Source: Devosia ureilytica | Lineage (GTDB): Bacteria; Pseudomonadota; Alphaproteobacteria; Rhizobiales; Devosiaceae | NCBI RefSeq assembly: GCF_024273195.1 | Contig: NZ_JAMZCU010000004.1 | Coordinates: 62,001-126,000 of the forward strand | Direction: 5' to 3' | DNA: 64,000 nucleotides | In this document: positions 52,334-61,555 of the stretch, piece after piece | How positions within the stretch are numbered: the first letter of the stretch is position 1 | Layout: each line of letters opens with the position of its first letter | The notes under the pieces: generated by a model | Database searches by the model: none | Told to the model about the DNA's origin: nothing | What the model saw: the letters and a program-made list of their open reading frames with translations, nothing else | Translations under genes and position numbers: made by a program

Positions 52334-52713
52334 TGCGCCGCCATTCGGGCGTAGCCCACATGGCCTTATCGGCTTCAATCGCGCCACCGGCGCGATTGGC
52401 CTTTCAGGACGCCCCGCCATTCGGGCGTAGCCCTCATGGCCTTGTCGGCTTCATGCGCGCCACTGGCGCGATTGGCCGTTCAGGACGCCCCGCCTTTCGG
52501 GCGTAGCCCTCAGCGCCTTATCGGATTCAATCGCGCCACAGGCGCGATTGGCCTTTCAGTACGCCCCGCCATTCGGGCGTAGCCCTCAAGGCCTTGTCGG
52601 CTTCAAGCGCCCCACTGGCGCGATTGGCCCTTCCGGACGCCCCGCCATTCGGGCGGAGCCCTCATGGCCTTGTCGGCTTCAATCGCGCCACTGGCGCGAT
52701 TGGCCCTTCAGGA
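52334..52713. repeat. Five tandem copies of a 76-bp unit
   Basis: Units begin at 52334, 52410, 52486, 52562 and 52638, each exactly 76 bp with a handful of substitutions between copies. Every unit holds an inverted repeat, AATCGCGCC with GGCGCGATT in its standard form, and a CGCCC/GGGCG pair. The junction TTCAGGACGCC of each unit also occurs at the end of the neighbouring ABC gene, whose stop lies inside the last unit. 76 is not a multiple of three, so the array does not encode a repeated protein in one frame. It fills the 410-bp gap between two convergent genes. Confidence 0.92.
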
Positions 52714-54561
52714 CGCCTCCAAGTCCAAGAAGCCACCAGACTGACGCTCCCAGAGCATGGCATAGTGCCCGCCCGAGGCCAGCAGCTGGGCGTGGGTGCC
52801 CTCTTCGACGATCCGGCCCTGTTCGAGAACCACCAGCCGGTCCATGGCGGCAATGGTCGAGAGGCGATGGGCGATAGCCACCACCGTCTTGCCGCGCATG
52901 AGCTGGGTCAGCTGTTCCTGAATGGCCGCCTCGACTTCGGAATCAAGCGCTGAGGTCGCCTCGTCGAGCACCAGGATCGGGGCGTTCTTGAGCAGCACCC
53001 GGGCGATGGCGACGCGCTGGCGCTGTCCACCCGAGAGCTTGACCCCACGTTCACCCACATGGGCATCATAACCGGCACGGCCCTGCGGATCGGACAGACC
53101 CATGATGACGTCGTGGACATTGGCCTGTTCGGCAGCGCGGATCATCTCCTCGTCGGTAGCGTCGTGGCGACCGTATTTGAGGTTCTCCCGCACCGAGCGG
53201 TGCAAGAGCGATGTGTCCTGGCTGACAAGGCCAATGGCGGCGCGGAGGCTTTCCTGGGTGACCGACCGCACATCCTGCCCATCAATGCGGATGGCGCCGT
53301 CCTGCACATCGAACATGCGCAGGGCCAGGTTCACCAGCGTAGACTTGCCCGAGCCCGAACGTCCGACAAGGCCGATCTTCTCGCCCGGCGCGACATTGAG
53401 ACTGAACCCGTCGATGACCGAGCCCTGCTTGCCGCGCCAGTAGTTGAAGCTGACATTGTCGTAGACCAGTTCGCCCGACGCCACCGCAAGCGGCGGTGCC
53501 TCGGGCGCGTCCAGCATGGTCAGGGGCTGGGCGATGGTATCCATCGAATCCCGCGTCGTGCCGACCTGACGAAAAATGTTGGAGCCGATTTCGAGAATCC
53601 AGCCGCTCATGTTCATGATCTGTAGGGCAAAGGGGATGGCGGTCGCCACCGCGGCCGCGCTCAGCGTGCCATTGTTCCAGCCCGTCAGCGCCAGCCAAGT
53701 GACCGAGACCACCAAGCCGGCGTTGAGCAGGAACAGCACGGACCACATGTAGGTGAAGACCCGCATCAGCCTGCGGAACTCGACCGCGTGATCCATCACG
53801 CTATCGGCCACATAGCGGTCCTCGTGCCCGCCGGTGGCGAAGGTCTTGAGGGTCTGGATATTGGTGTAGCTATCCACGATCCGGCCGGTCATCACCGACT
53901 TGGCCTCCGAGAGCGTCTCGGAATAGCGGGCAATGAGCGGCATGGCGATGGTGAAGAGCACGGCGTAGAGCAACAGCCAGACGCCGATCGGCACCAGCAG
54001 CACCGGATCGAGACCGGCCAGCACCACGATGGCGACGACGACGAAAACCAGCGCATACCAGGCTGCGTCGATGGTGAGGTTCACACCGATCTCGATGGCT
54101 TCGCCGGCCTGGATGATCTTGTTGGCGATACGCCCGGCAAAGTCATTCTGGAAGAAGGTCCAGCTCTGCCGGATCACATGCCAATGGCTCTGCCAGCGGA
54201 TGAGATCGACCAGGTTTGGAACGATGCCGTGGTTGCGGATCAGCGTGTCCATAAGGAAGGTCAGCGGCCGGACAAGGACGATGACAAACACCATCCAGAG
54301 CAGGGTCTGGCTGTGCAGGTCAAAGATTTCGCCGGGATTGGTGGTGGCCAGCATGCCCACGACGAGACCGACAAACACCGGCATCAGCGCATCAGCGACA
54401 GAGCCGATGGATACGAGAATGATGCGCAGGATGAAAGCGGCGCGGAACTGGCCGATGAAATAGCCAACAAAGGCGGAAAGGCCCATGGGTGGCTGGCGGT
54501 TTTCGGCCAGTGCTACGGGCGAATAGAGATTGTCGAAATAGGCGACGACGCGGTTGAACAT
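52708..54561 (-). CDS. ABC exporter half-transporter (TMD-NBD), copy A
   Basis: 617 residues. Six transmembrane helices (about 25-310) are joined to an ATPase domain with Walker A GRSGSGKST, signature LSGGQRQRVAIAR, Walker B ILVLDEATSALD with the catalytic Glu, and VVAIAHRL. The N-terminus reads MFNRVVAYFDNLYSPVALAE. Together with the similar gene 299 bp upstream it may form a heterodimeric multidrug or lipid exporter; both ATP sites look competent, so homodimers are also possible. The C-terminus ends SGGFLDLEAS, and the last codons fall within the 76-bp repeat array. Confidence 0.9.
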   Translation of the reverse strand: MFNRVVAYFDNLYSPVALAENRQPPMGLSAFVGYFIGQFRAAFILRIILVSIGSVADALMPVFVGLVVGMLATTNPGEIFDLHSQTLLWMVFVIVLVRPLTFLMDTLIRNHGIVPNLVDLIRWQSHWHVIRQSWTFFQNDFAGRIANKIIQAGEAIEIGVNLTIDAAWYALVFVVVAIVVLAGLDPVLLVPIGVWLLLYAVLFTIAMPLIARYSETLSEAKSVMTGRIVDSYTNIQTLKTFATGGHEDRYVADSVMDHAVEFRRLMRVFTYMWSVLFLLNAGLVVSVTWLALTGWNNGTLSAAAVATAIPFALQIMNMSGWILEIGSNIFRQVGTTRDSMDTIAQPLTMLDAPEAPPLAVASGELVYDNVSFNYWRGKQGSVIDGFSLNVAPGEKIGLVGRSGSGKSTLVNLALRMFDVQDGAIRIDGQDVRSVTQESLRAAIGLVSQDTSLLHRSVRENLKYGRHDATDEEMIRAAEQANVHDVIMGLSDPQGRAGYDAHVGERGVKLSGGQRQRVAIARVLLKNAPILVLDEATSALDSEVEAAIQEQLTQLMRGKTVVAIAHRLSTIAAMDRLVVLEQGRIVEEGTHAQLLASGGHYAMLWERQSGGFLDLEAS

Positions 54562-54610
54562 TGTTCTGCTCTTTTATTGAGCCGCGCCTGAGCGAGATAT
54601 CCGGGCTCGG

Positions 54611-54700
54611 TCAGGTTCGGTATCGGTCCGATTGGGTGTGTCTGGCAGCCGTTGCGGCAGCGGGATGCGGGATCAGTCGGATCGTATTGGTGTCACCCAT
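54611..54700 (-). CDS. Possible 29-residue small ORF between the two ABC genes
   Basis: AAGGAG (54708-54713 on the complement) stands 7 nt before an ATG that opens 29 codons: MGDTNTIRLIPHPAA, then a polar, Arg-rich end. No homologue is recognised. It lies 49 bp upstream of copy A. It could be a leader peptide or chance, since only the ribosome site supports it. Confidence 0.3.
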   Translation of the reverse strand: MGDTNTIRLIPHPAAATAARHTQSDRYRT

Positions 54701-54729
54701 CTGGGTTCTCCTTGGGTTGTAGGTTTGTC

Positions 54730-54856
54730 TTCACCTCTCCCTTTGGGGGAGAGGTCGGATCGCTCTTGCGAGCCGGGTGAGGGGGCCTTCGGCAAGGCTA
54801 CAAGGCCCCCTCACCCGACGCTACGCGTCGACCTCTCCCCCAAAGGGAGAGGTGAA
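54730..54856. repeat. 127-bp nested inverted repeat
   Basis: The two outer arms of about 56 bp are near-perfect reverse complements, from TTCACCTCTCCC to GGGAGAGGTGAA. Each arm itself contains shorter palindromes (CTCTCCC with GGGAGAG). It begins 4 bp after the stop of copy B and fills half the gap between the two ABC genes. Sequences of this type (CTCTCCC..GGGTGAGGGGG) are, as I recall, dispersed in many Hyphomicrobiales genomes. Confidence 0.88.
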
Positions 54857-54860
54857 CAAG

Positions 54861-56735
54861 TTACTGCGCCGCTTCCTCTGCCTCGTCGAGATCGAGGAAG
54901 CCGCCGCTCTGGCGCGCCCAGAGATGGCTGTAGATGCCACCGCTGTTGACGAGTTCGGCATGGGTGCCCTGCTCGACGATCTGGCCCTTATCGAGGACCA
55001 CCAGGCGATCCATCATGGCGATGGTCGAAAGGCGGTGGGCGATGGCGATCACCGTCTTGCCCTGCATCAGACGCTGCAGCTGGCTCTGGATGGCCGCCTC
55101 CACCTCGGAATCGAGGGCGGAGGTGGCTTCGTCCAGCACCAGGATCGGGGCGTTCTTGAGCAGCACCCGGGCAATGGCAATACGCTGGCGCTGCCCCCCG
55201 GACAGCTTCACGCCCCGCTCGCCGACATGGGCATCGTAGCCCTTGCGGTTCTTGGGGTCAGTGAGGCCGGGAATGAAATCGGTGGCCTCGGCCTGTTCGG
55301 CGGCGGCGATCATCATCTCCTCAGTGGCATCGGGGCGGCCATAGAGAATATTCTCGCGTACCGAGCGATGCAGCAGCGACGTATCCTGGGTGACGACGCC
55401 GATATTGGCGCGCAGGCTGTCCTGCGTGACCTCGGCGATGTCCTGCCCGTCGATCAGGATGCGGCCGTCCTGCCGGTCGTAGAAGCGCAGCAGCAGGTTG
55501 ACGATGGTCGACTTGCCGGCGCCTGAACGCCCGACCAGGCCGATCTTTTCGCCGGGCTGGATATGCAGGTTCAGCCCTTCGATGACGCCCTTGGACTTGC
55601 CATAGTGGAACGAGATGTTCTCGAACTTGATGTCGCCATTGACCGTGCCGATCGGCTTGGCCTCGGGCTTGTCGGCCACGACGCGCGGCAGCGAAATGGA
55701 CGAGATGCCGTCGCGCACGACGCCGATATTCTCGAACAGCGCCGACATTTCCCACATGACCCACTGGCTCATGCCCTGGAAGCGCAGCACCAATGCTGCG
55801 GCCACGGCAATGGCACCGGGGGTCATGTTGCCGCCCAGCCACTGCCAGATGCCGACGGCGAAGACCGCGAACAGCAAGGTGCAGTTCATCAGCGTGATCG
55901 AGACCTGAAGCAGCGTCACCATGCGCATCTGACGGTGCACTGTGCCCAGGAACCCATCCATGGCCTCGCGGGCATAGCCCTCTTCGCGCTTGGAATGGGA
56001 GAACAGCTTGACCGTGGCGATATTGGTATAGCTATCGACAATGCGGCCGGTCATGAGCGAGCGCGCATCGGCCTGCGCCTCGGAAATCTTGCCCAGGCGC
56101 GGGATGAAATGGCGCAGCAGGCCGAGGTAAAGCACCAGCCAGACAATGAAGGGCACAGCCAGCCAGGGATCGCTGAGGAAGGCCAGCACCACAGCGCCGG
56201 TAAAATAGACGATCACATAGACAGTGACGTCGAGCACCTTCATCACCACTTCGCGCACGGCCAGCGCCGTTTGCATCAACTTGGCACCGATGCGGCCGGC
56301 GAACTCGTCCTGGAAGTAGCTCATCGACTGGCGGATGAGATAGCGATGCGCCATCCATCTGATGCGCTGGGGGAAATTGCCCAACAAGCCCTGATGGATG
56401 ATCATGGAATCGGTGACCTGCAGCAGCGGGATCACCACCATCAGCAGCACGCCCATGCCGGCGAGCTTCCAGCCTTCTTCGGCAAGGAAAGTCTCAGGAT
56501 TGGCGGAGCCCAGCCAGTCGACGATGGAGCCCATGAAGCCAAAGAGCATGATTTCGAGCGCGGCAATGGCCGCGCCCAGAATGGTCATGGCCGCGAGCCA
56601 GCGCTTGGCGCCATCGCTATAGTGCAGGCAGAAGGCAAGCAGGCCCTTGGGCGGCTCGACGGGTTCGGACTGAGGATAGGGATCAACCCGTTTTTCAAAC
56701 CATTGCAACATTTTGTACGACCATCTCATTGTCAT
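54861..56735 (-). CDS. ABC exporter half-transporter (TMD-NBD), copy B
   Basis: 624 residues with the same architecture as copy A: six helices (about 40-320), Walker A GRSGAGKST, signature LSGGQRQRIAIAR, Walker B ILVLDEATSALDSE and VIAIAHRL. The N-terminus may start at the ATG at 56711 (MLQWFEKRVDPYP), which matches relatives better; neither start has a clear ribosome site. Both copies share long stretches of the ATPase domain and look like old paralogues. The substrate is unknown. A 127-bp inverted repeat sits directly after its stop and may affect read-through into copy A. Confidence 0.9.
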   Translation of the reverse strand: MTMRWSYKMLQWFEKRVDPYPQSEPVEPPKGLLAFCLHYSDGAKRWLAAMTILGAAIAALEIMLFGFMGSIVDWLGSANPETFLAEEGWKLAGMGVLLMVVIPLLQVTDSMIIHQGLLGNFPQRIRWMAHRYLIRQSMSYFQDEFAGRIGAKLMQTALAVREVVMKVLDVTVYVIVYFTGAVVLAFLSDPWLAVPFIVWLVLYLGLLRHFIPRLGKISEAQADARSLMTGRIVDSYTNIATVKLFSHSKREEGYAREAMDGFLGTVHRQMRMVTLLQVSITLMNCTLLFAVFAVGIWQWLGGNMTPGAIAVAAALVLRFQGMSQWVMWEMSALFENIGVVRDGISSISLPRVVADKPEAKPIGTVNGDIKFENISFHYGKSKGVIEGLNLHIQPGEKIGLVGRSGAGKSTIVNLLLRFYDRQDGRILIDGQDIAEVTQDSLRANIGVVTQDTSLLHRSVRENILYGRPDATEEMMIAAAEQAEATDFIPGLTDPKNRKGYDAHVGERGVKLSGGQRQRIAIARVLLKNAPILVLDEATSALDSEVEAAIQSQLQRLMQGKTVIAIAHRLSTIAMMDRLVVLDKGQIVEQGTHAELVNSGGIYSHLWARQSGGFLDLDEAEEAAQ

Positions 56736-57039
56736 TCACGGCTTCAGGACGATGGCCAATATCCTTGCGTCCTCAAGCGGGACTGAGGACCAGGCATTGA
56801 TGGCCGACGGCGGGTACCCGTGCGGAAAATTCGGAACCGGCGCTCGTGCATCCCAAACGGATCAGAGGAACGTCGTGCAGGCGGCTGCTTAGCGCCTCCT
56901 CCTCAATGGGGTCTCAATTGACGCCATAAGAGTCATGCTATGCAGTCGAGAGCCGCATAGGATACACGAGAACGCAGAGTCGGCTGTCACCGGACGGCCA
57001 CACCTTATAGCCAGAACACCATGACAATTGGACCGCTGC
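56736..57039. other. Divergent intergenic region between ABC copy B and pepN
   Basis: No coding sequence is credible in these 304 bp. It holds an inverted repeat GTCCTCA/TGAGGAC at 56769-56790 with an 8-nt spacer, and a weak promoter-like TTGACG at 56918 with TATGCA 15 bp on, reading toward pepN. Confidence 0.4.
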
Positions 57040-59676
57040 ATGCGCACCGAGAGTGAACAAACCATCTACCTCAAGGACTATGCCCCGACCCCCTACCGGA
57101 TCGTGTCAGTAGAGCTTGATTTCAAAATTCTCGAGGACAGCACCCGCGTGCGGACGCAGCTGACCATCGAACCGCGCGAGCAGACCGCGCCGGGCACGCC
57201 GCTGGTGCTCGACGGCGATGAACTCAAGCTCGATTCCATTGCCGTGGATGGCGCGCCGCTGGTGCTCTCAGCCTATGTCAGCGATGCCAACAGCCTGACC
57301 CTGATGGAGCCGCCGCATCGCCGCTTCGTGCTCGAGACCGAGGTCACGCTCAATCCGGCGGCCAACACCAAGCTGATGGGGCTCTACCGCTCGAGCGGCA
57401 CATGGTGCACGCAGTGCGAGCCGGAAGGCTTCCGCCGCATCACCTATTATCTCGACCGCCCCGACGTTTTGGCGCCGTTCAAGGTGCGCATGAGCGCGCC
57501 GCGCGCCGTGGCGCCGGTGCTGCTGGCAAACGGCAATCTGGTGGAAAGCGGCGACGCGGGCGAGGGCATGCACTTTGCCGTCTGGGAAGACCCGTTCCTC
57601 AAACCGGCCTACCTCTTCGCACTGGTGGCGGGGGATCTGGGCTCGATCACCGACAGCTTTACGACGATGAGCGGTCGCAAGGTGGACCTCGGCATCTACT
57701 GCACCCATGGCAAGGAAGACGAATGCCTCTACGCCATGGACAGCCTCAAGCGCTCCATGGCCTGGGACGAACGCCGCTTCGGGCGCGAATATGACCTCGA
57801 CGTGTTCAACATCGTTGCCGTCTCCGATTTCAATTTCGGGGCGATGGAGAACAAGGGGCTCAATATTTTCAATGACCGGCTGGTGTTCGCCAAGCCCGAG
57901 ACCGCGACCGACGCCAACTACCATGGCATCGAACGGGTCATTGCGCATGAGTATTTCCACAATTGGACCGGCAACCGCATTACCTGCCGCGACTGGTTCC
58001 AGCTGTGTCTCAAGGAAGGCCTGACGGTCTTCCGGGACCAGGAATTCACCTCGGACGAGCGCAGCCGCCCGGTGCAGCGCATCCACGACGTGCAAAACCT
58101 CAGGACCAGCCAGTTCCCCGAGGATGGCGGTCCGCTGGCGCACCCGCCGCGGCCGGACCAGTACCGCGAGATCAACAACTTCTACACCACCACGGTTTAC
58201 GAAAAGGGCGCGGAGATCGTGCGCATGCTGGCAACGCTTCTGGGCGAAGCCGGCTTCCGCAAGGCGACCGATCTTTATTTCGAGCGCCATGACGGGGATG
58301 CGACCACTATCGAAGCCTTCATCAAGGTGTTCGAGGATTCCAGCGGCCGTGACCTCAGCCAGTTTTCCACCTGGTACCTGCAGGCCGGCACGCCGCAGGT
58401 CAACGTCTCCGACAATTATGATGCTGCCAGCCAAACCTATACGCTGACCCTGAGCCAGAAGGTGGAGCCGACCCCTGGCGAGGCCACCAAGAAGCCGCTG
58501 GTGATCCCGGTGCGGTTCGGGCTGATCGGCCCCAATGGCAGCCCGATGGGCTGGAGCAAGGTTTCCGGCGGCACGGTTGAGGACGATCTGATCCTGCTCG
58601 ACACCGAGAGCGTCACTTTGACCTTTGCCGGCGTCGCCAACAAGCCGGTGCCCTCGCTGTTCCGCGGTTTCTCGGCACCGGTCAAAGTGACCAGCAACCT
58701 TGGCCAGGAAGACTTGCTGTTCCTTGCCCGGCACGACAGCGACCCATTCAATCGCTGGGACGCCTTGCAGACGGCAGCGACGACGCTGATCGCCAATGCG
58801 GCGCTCGGAACGGCATGGAGCGCGGGCGAGGTGGATGCGCTGCGCCAAGCTCTGGTCGACACGCTGGAAAACCCTGACCTCGACCCCGCCTACAAGGCGC
58901 AGGCCATCGACATTCCGGCCGATACCGTGGTCGGGCGGCATATCGGCAAGGATGTGAACCCCGATGCGGTTGCCGCCGCCCGCAAGGACCTGGTCACGGC
59001 CCTCGTCGGCCCGGTGGCGGAAAAGCTGGAGGCGATTTATCACGGCCTTGCGGTCTCGGGACCCTATAGCCCGGACGCCGCACAGGCGGGCAGCCGCTCG
59101 CTGCGCAATGGCCTGCTCGGCCTGCTGACGACGGGATCGGACAGGGGCGCCGAACTTGCCGACCGTCAGTACAATGACGCCACCAACATGACCGAGCGCT
59201 ACGCGGCCATGGCAATATCGGCGCGCAACTGGACCCCTGGCGCGCCTGCCCTGCTTGGCGATTTCCGCACTCGCTTTGCCGGCGATCCATTGGTGTTCGA
59301 CAAGTGGCTCACAGCTTCCGCTCAGGCCACCGACGACGGGGTTATCGAGCGGATGCGCGCTACCCTTGCAGCACCCGACTTCCCGCGCACCAATCCGAAC
59401 AGGTTGCGCTCGCTCCTGGGCAGTTTCGCGATGACCAACCCGGTGCAGTTCACTCGCGCCGATGGATTGGGCTTCCGGTTCATCACCGAGGCCATTGTGG
59501 ACATCGACAAGGTCAACCCGCAGGTAGCTTCGCGCATCCTGACCGGGTTCCGCATTCTGCCCACTCTGGAGCAGTCACGCCGCACCGCCGGCATCGAGGC
59601 CCTGCAGGCGCTCAAGGACCAGCACAAACTCAGCCGCAATGTCGGGGAAATCCTCGACCGTATCCTGGCTGGATAG
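57040..59676 (+). CDS. pepN: Aminopeptidase N
   Basis: An 878-residue M1-family zinc metallopeptidase. The substrate motif GAMEN is at 267-271, the zinc site HEYFH at 303-307 with the third ligand in the following helix, and WTGNRITCRDWFQLCLKEGLT is typical of bacterial PepN. It removes N-terminal residues, especially basic and hydrophobic ones, from peptides in the cytoplasm. The start was set at ATG 57040 (MRTESEQTIYLKDY); the TTG at 57028 only adds four residues. Its divergent neighbour is an ABC exporter. Confidence 0.95.
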   Translation: MRTESEQTIYLKDYAPTPYRIVSVELDFKILEDSTRVRTQLTIEPREQTAPGTPLVLDGDELKLDSIAVDGAPLVLSAYVSDANSLTLMEPPHRRFVLETEVTLNPAANTKLMGLYRSSGTWCTQCEPEGFRRITYYLDRPDVLAPFKVRMSAPRAVAPVLLANGNLVESGDAGEGMHFAVWEDPFLKPAYLFALVAGDLGSITDSFTTMSGRKVDLGIYCTHGKEDECLYAMDSLKRSMAWDERRFGREYDLDVFNIVAVSDFNFGAMENKGLNIFNDRLVFAKPETATDANYHGIERVIAHEYFHNWTGNRITCRDWFQLCLKEGLTVFRDQEFTSDERSRPVQRIHDVQNLRTSQFPEDGGPLAHPPRPDQYREINNFYTTTVYEKGAEIVRMLATLLGEAGFRKATDLYFERHDGDATTIEAFIKVFEDSSGRDLSQFSTWYLQAGTPQVNVSDNYDAASQTYTLTLSQKVEPTPGEATKKPLVIPVRFGLIGPNGSPMGWSKVSGGTVEDDLILLDTESVTLTFAGVANKPVPSLFRGFSAPVKVTSNLGQEDLLFLARHDSDPFNRWDALQTAATTLIANAALGTAWSAGEVDALRQALVDTLENPDLDPAYKAQAIDIPADTVVGRHIGKDVNPDAVAAARKDLVTALVGPVAEKLEAIYHGLAVSGPYSPDAAQAGSRSLRNGLLGLLTTGSDRGAELADRQYNDATNMTERYAAMAISARNWTPGAPALLGDFRTRFAGDPLVFDKWLTASAQATDDGVIERMRATLAAPDFPRTNPNRLRSLLGSFAMTNPVQFTRADGLGFRFITEAIVDIDKVNPQVASRILTGFRILPTLEQSRRTAGIEALQALKDQHKLSRNVGEILDRILAG

Positions 59677-59763
59677 AGGCATTTTGGGGGGTGGCGACTG
59701 CCGCTCCCCGGTCCTTCTTTGACTGCCTGAACGAAGCCCGAATTTTTGGAAGAATTTTTCTTT

Positions 59764-59784
59764 TCCGCTAAGTGATTCAGCGGA
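59764..59784. terminator. Hairpin after pepN
   Basis: TCCGCT and AGCGGA pair around a 9-nt loop about 90 bp after pepN, followed by CTCTGCTTTTTCC. The distance and the interrupted T-tract make it a weak candidate. Confidence 0.4.
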
Positions 59785-59913
59785 CTCTGCTTTTTCCATT
59801 TCGACCAAAAACGGCCCGCAAGGCGCTCTGGACAACGCAGGGCGACCTGATTCATACCTTGTTAAGGGCAAGTTTGGTTTGGGGCTAAATCCCTTTCAAG
59901 GATGGAGAATTTC

Positions 59914-61551
59914 ATGCGGTCGTCGGGGGCATCCGGCGCCGGCGCACTTGGATTCCGCGTCGGCACAGGATTTGAAAACAAGCATCGCCGCCCGACGAGG
60001 AGCACCGCATCCTTCAAACGGTTCACCCGCACAACAGCGGCCGTCGCCGCCACCGCTTTTCTCGCCGCCAGCCTGTTTGTCATCTACGACGCCACCCGCA
60101 CATTCTCCGGTGTCCGCCGCGACCTCTTGGTCATCGGGGAGATGCTGGCGGCCGACCTGGCGCTGCGCTCGCCCGAGGGTGCACGGAAAGTCATCGAGGC
60201 CTCGGAAGGCTTGTTTGGCGGGGTGATGCAGGCGAGCCTTGCCGCCCCAGCCAGCGAACCGATGGCCCCCCTGTCGCTGGAGCTGACGGCAGAACCCCAT
60301 GGCACGCTTACGCTTTCAGCCACGCCGACCAGCGCCCTTGCCGGCATTGCCGGGCGCGGCGCCGCAGCATTTGCGCTGGCTGGCCTGTTTACCCTGGCGG
60401 CAACCCGACGCCGCCGAACCGGCATGCCCGATACGGCGCAACGCGACAGTTACCACCAATTGGCCGCAGCGATCCCGATGGGCCTGGCATGCTGGACCGG
60501 TACCGGTCAGTTGATTGTCTGCAATGATCAATACCGCCAACGCCTGGACCTCGACGACACCAAGCTCACCTACCATCAGGCCGTGAGCCGATTGATCGCC
60601 GGTGGCTACATGAAGCTGGTGCGCGAAGATAGCAGCCTGCGCCTGCTCGAACTGCACTGCGAAGACGGCACCTGCCTCCAGATCGACGAACGGCCCCTGG
60701 GCGATGGGGCGTTCATGACGCTGGTGTCCGACATTACCGAGACCAAGCGCACCGACGCCTTGCTGCATGCCATTCGCGACGAGCAACGCCTTCTGGCGCG
60801 GCGCTATCATGAGGAAAAGCTCAAGGCCGAGGCGGCCAGCCGCGCCAAGACCAATTTCCTCGCGCATCTCAGCCACGACGTGCGCACGCCGCTCAACCAC
60901 ATCATCGGCTTTGCCGACCTGATGCAGCATCAGACCTATGGCCCGCTGGGTGACCAGCGGTACGCCGATTATGTAAAGACCATCAAGGCCTCGGGAGAGC
61001 ATCTGCTGGCTTCTTTCGCCGCCATTCTCGACCTGGCCGAACTGGACAATGGCAGCAAGCCGCTGCGGCAGGATCCGGTGCTGCTTGACGAAGTTCTGGG
61101 CGCCGTGGTGCAGCGCTTCCAGGGACAGGCACAGCGCGCCGGGATCACGCTTGATATTCGCCCCGGCACCGGCGCCGTGCTGCGCGGCGACCGCCTGGGG
61201 TTCATTCGCATGGTCGGCAATATCATGGACAATGCCATGCGCTTCACCAGCGCAGGCGGCAAGGTCACGCTGGCCAGCTTCGCCGCCGACGATGGCGTGG
61301 TGATCGAAGTCAGCGACACCGGCATCGGCATGAACGAGGAGCGCCTCGCCAGCCTCAGCCAGCCCTTTGCACTGGGCGATGCCAGCTTTGCGCGCGAGGG
61401 CGGCGGGCCGGGCCTCGGCATTTCGATTGCCCGCGCCATTGCCGAATTGAGCGGCGGTCGCATCGCCATCGATTCAAGTCCGACGCTCGGGACAACCGTA
61501 GCAATTTCGCTTCCCATCGATCCTGCCGCTGCCGGCCTGATCGCGGCCTGA
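59914..61551 (+). CDS. Membrane sensor histidine kinase with PAS-like domain
   Basis: 545 residues. One helix near 40-60 and another near 145-160 enclose a short periplasmic loop. A PAS-like segment with IVCNDQYRQRLDL lies near 190-280, then a coiled linker and the kinase core. The phosphoacceptor is His321 in LSHDVRTPLNHIIGFADL; the ATPase domain shows NIMDNAMRFT, DTGIGM and GPGLGISIARAI. The core again resembles PleC/DivJ-type kinases. GGAG 6 nt before ATG 59914 favours it over ATG 59902. No response regulator is adjacent. It is convergent with glnE, 4 bp apart. Confidence 0.88.
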   Translation: MRSSGASGAGALGFRVGTGFENKHRRPTRSTASFKRFTRTTAAVAATAFLAASLFVIYDATRTFSGVRRDLLVIGEMLAADLALRSPEGARKVIEASEGLFGGVMQASLAAPASEPMAPLSLELTAEPHGTLTLSATPTSALAGIAGRGAAAFALAGLFTLAATRRRRTGMPDTAQRDSYHQLAAAIPMGLACWTGTGQLIVCNDQYRQRLDLDDTKLTYHQAVSRLIAGGYMKLVREDSSLRLLELHCEDGTCLQIDERPLGDGAFMTLVSDITETKRTDALLHAIRDEQRLLARRYHEEKLKAEAASRAKTNFLAHLSHDVRTPLNHIIGFADLMQHQTYGPLGDQRYADYVKTIKASGEHLLASFAAILDLAELDNGSKPLRQDPVLLDEVLGAVVQRFQGQAQRAGITLDIRPGTGAVLRGDRLGFIRMVGNIMDNAMRFTSAGGKVTLASFAADDGVVIEVSDTGIGMNEERLASLSQPFALGDASFAREGGGPGLGISIARAIAELSGGRIAIDSSPTLGTTVAISLPIDPAAAGLIAA

Positions 61552-61555
61552 TCGG

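Noticed and set aside
52239..52953. Several plus-strand frames with repeated PPFGRSPHG..FNRATGAIG sequence
   Set aside because: They are translations of the 76-bp DNA repeats. The unit length is not a multiple of three, so no frame stays open across the array as one repeated protein.
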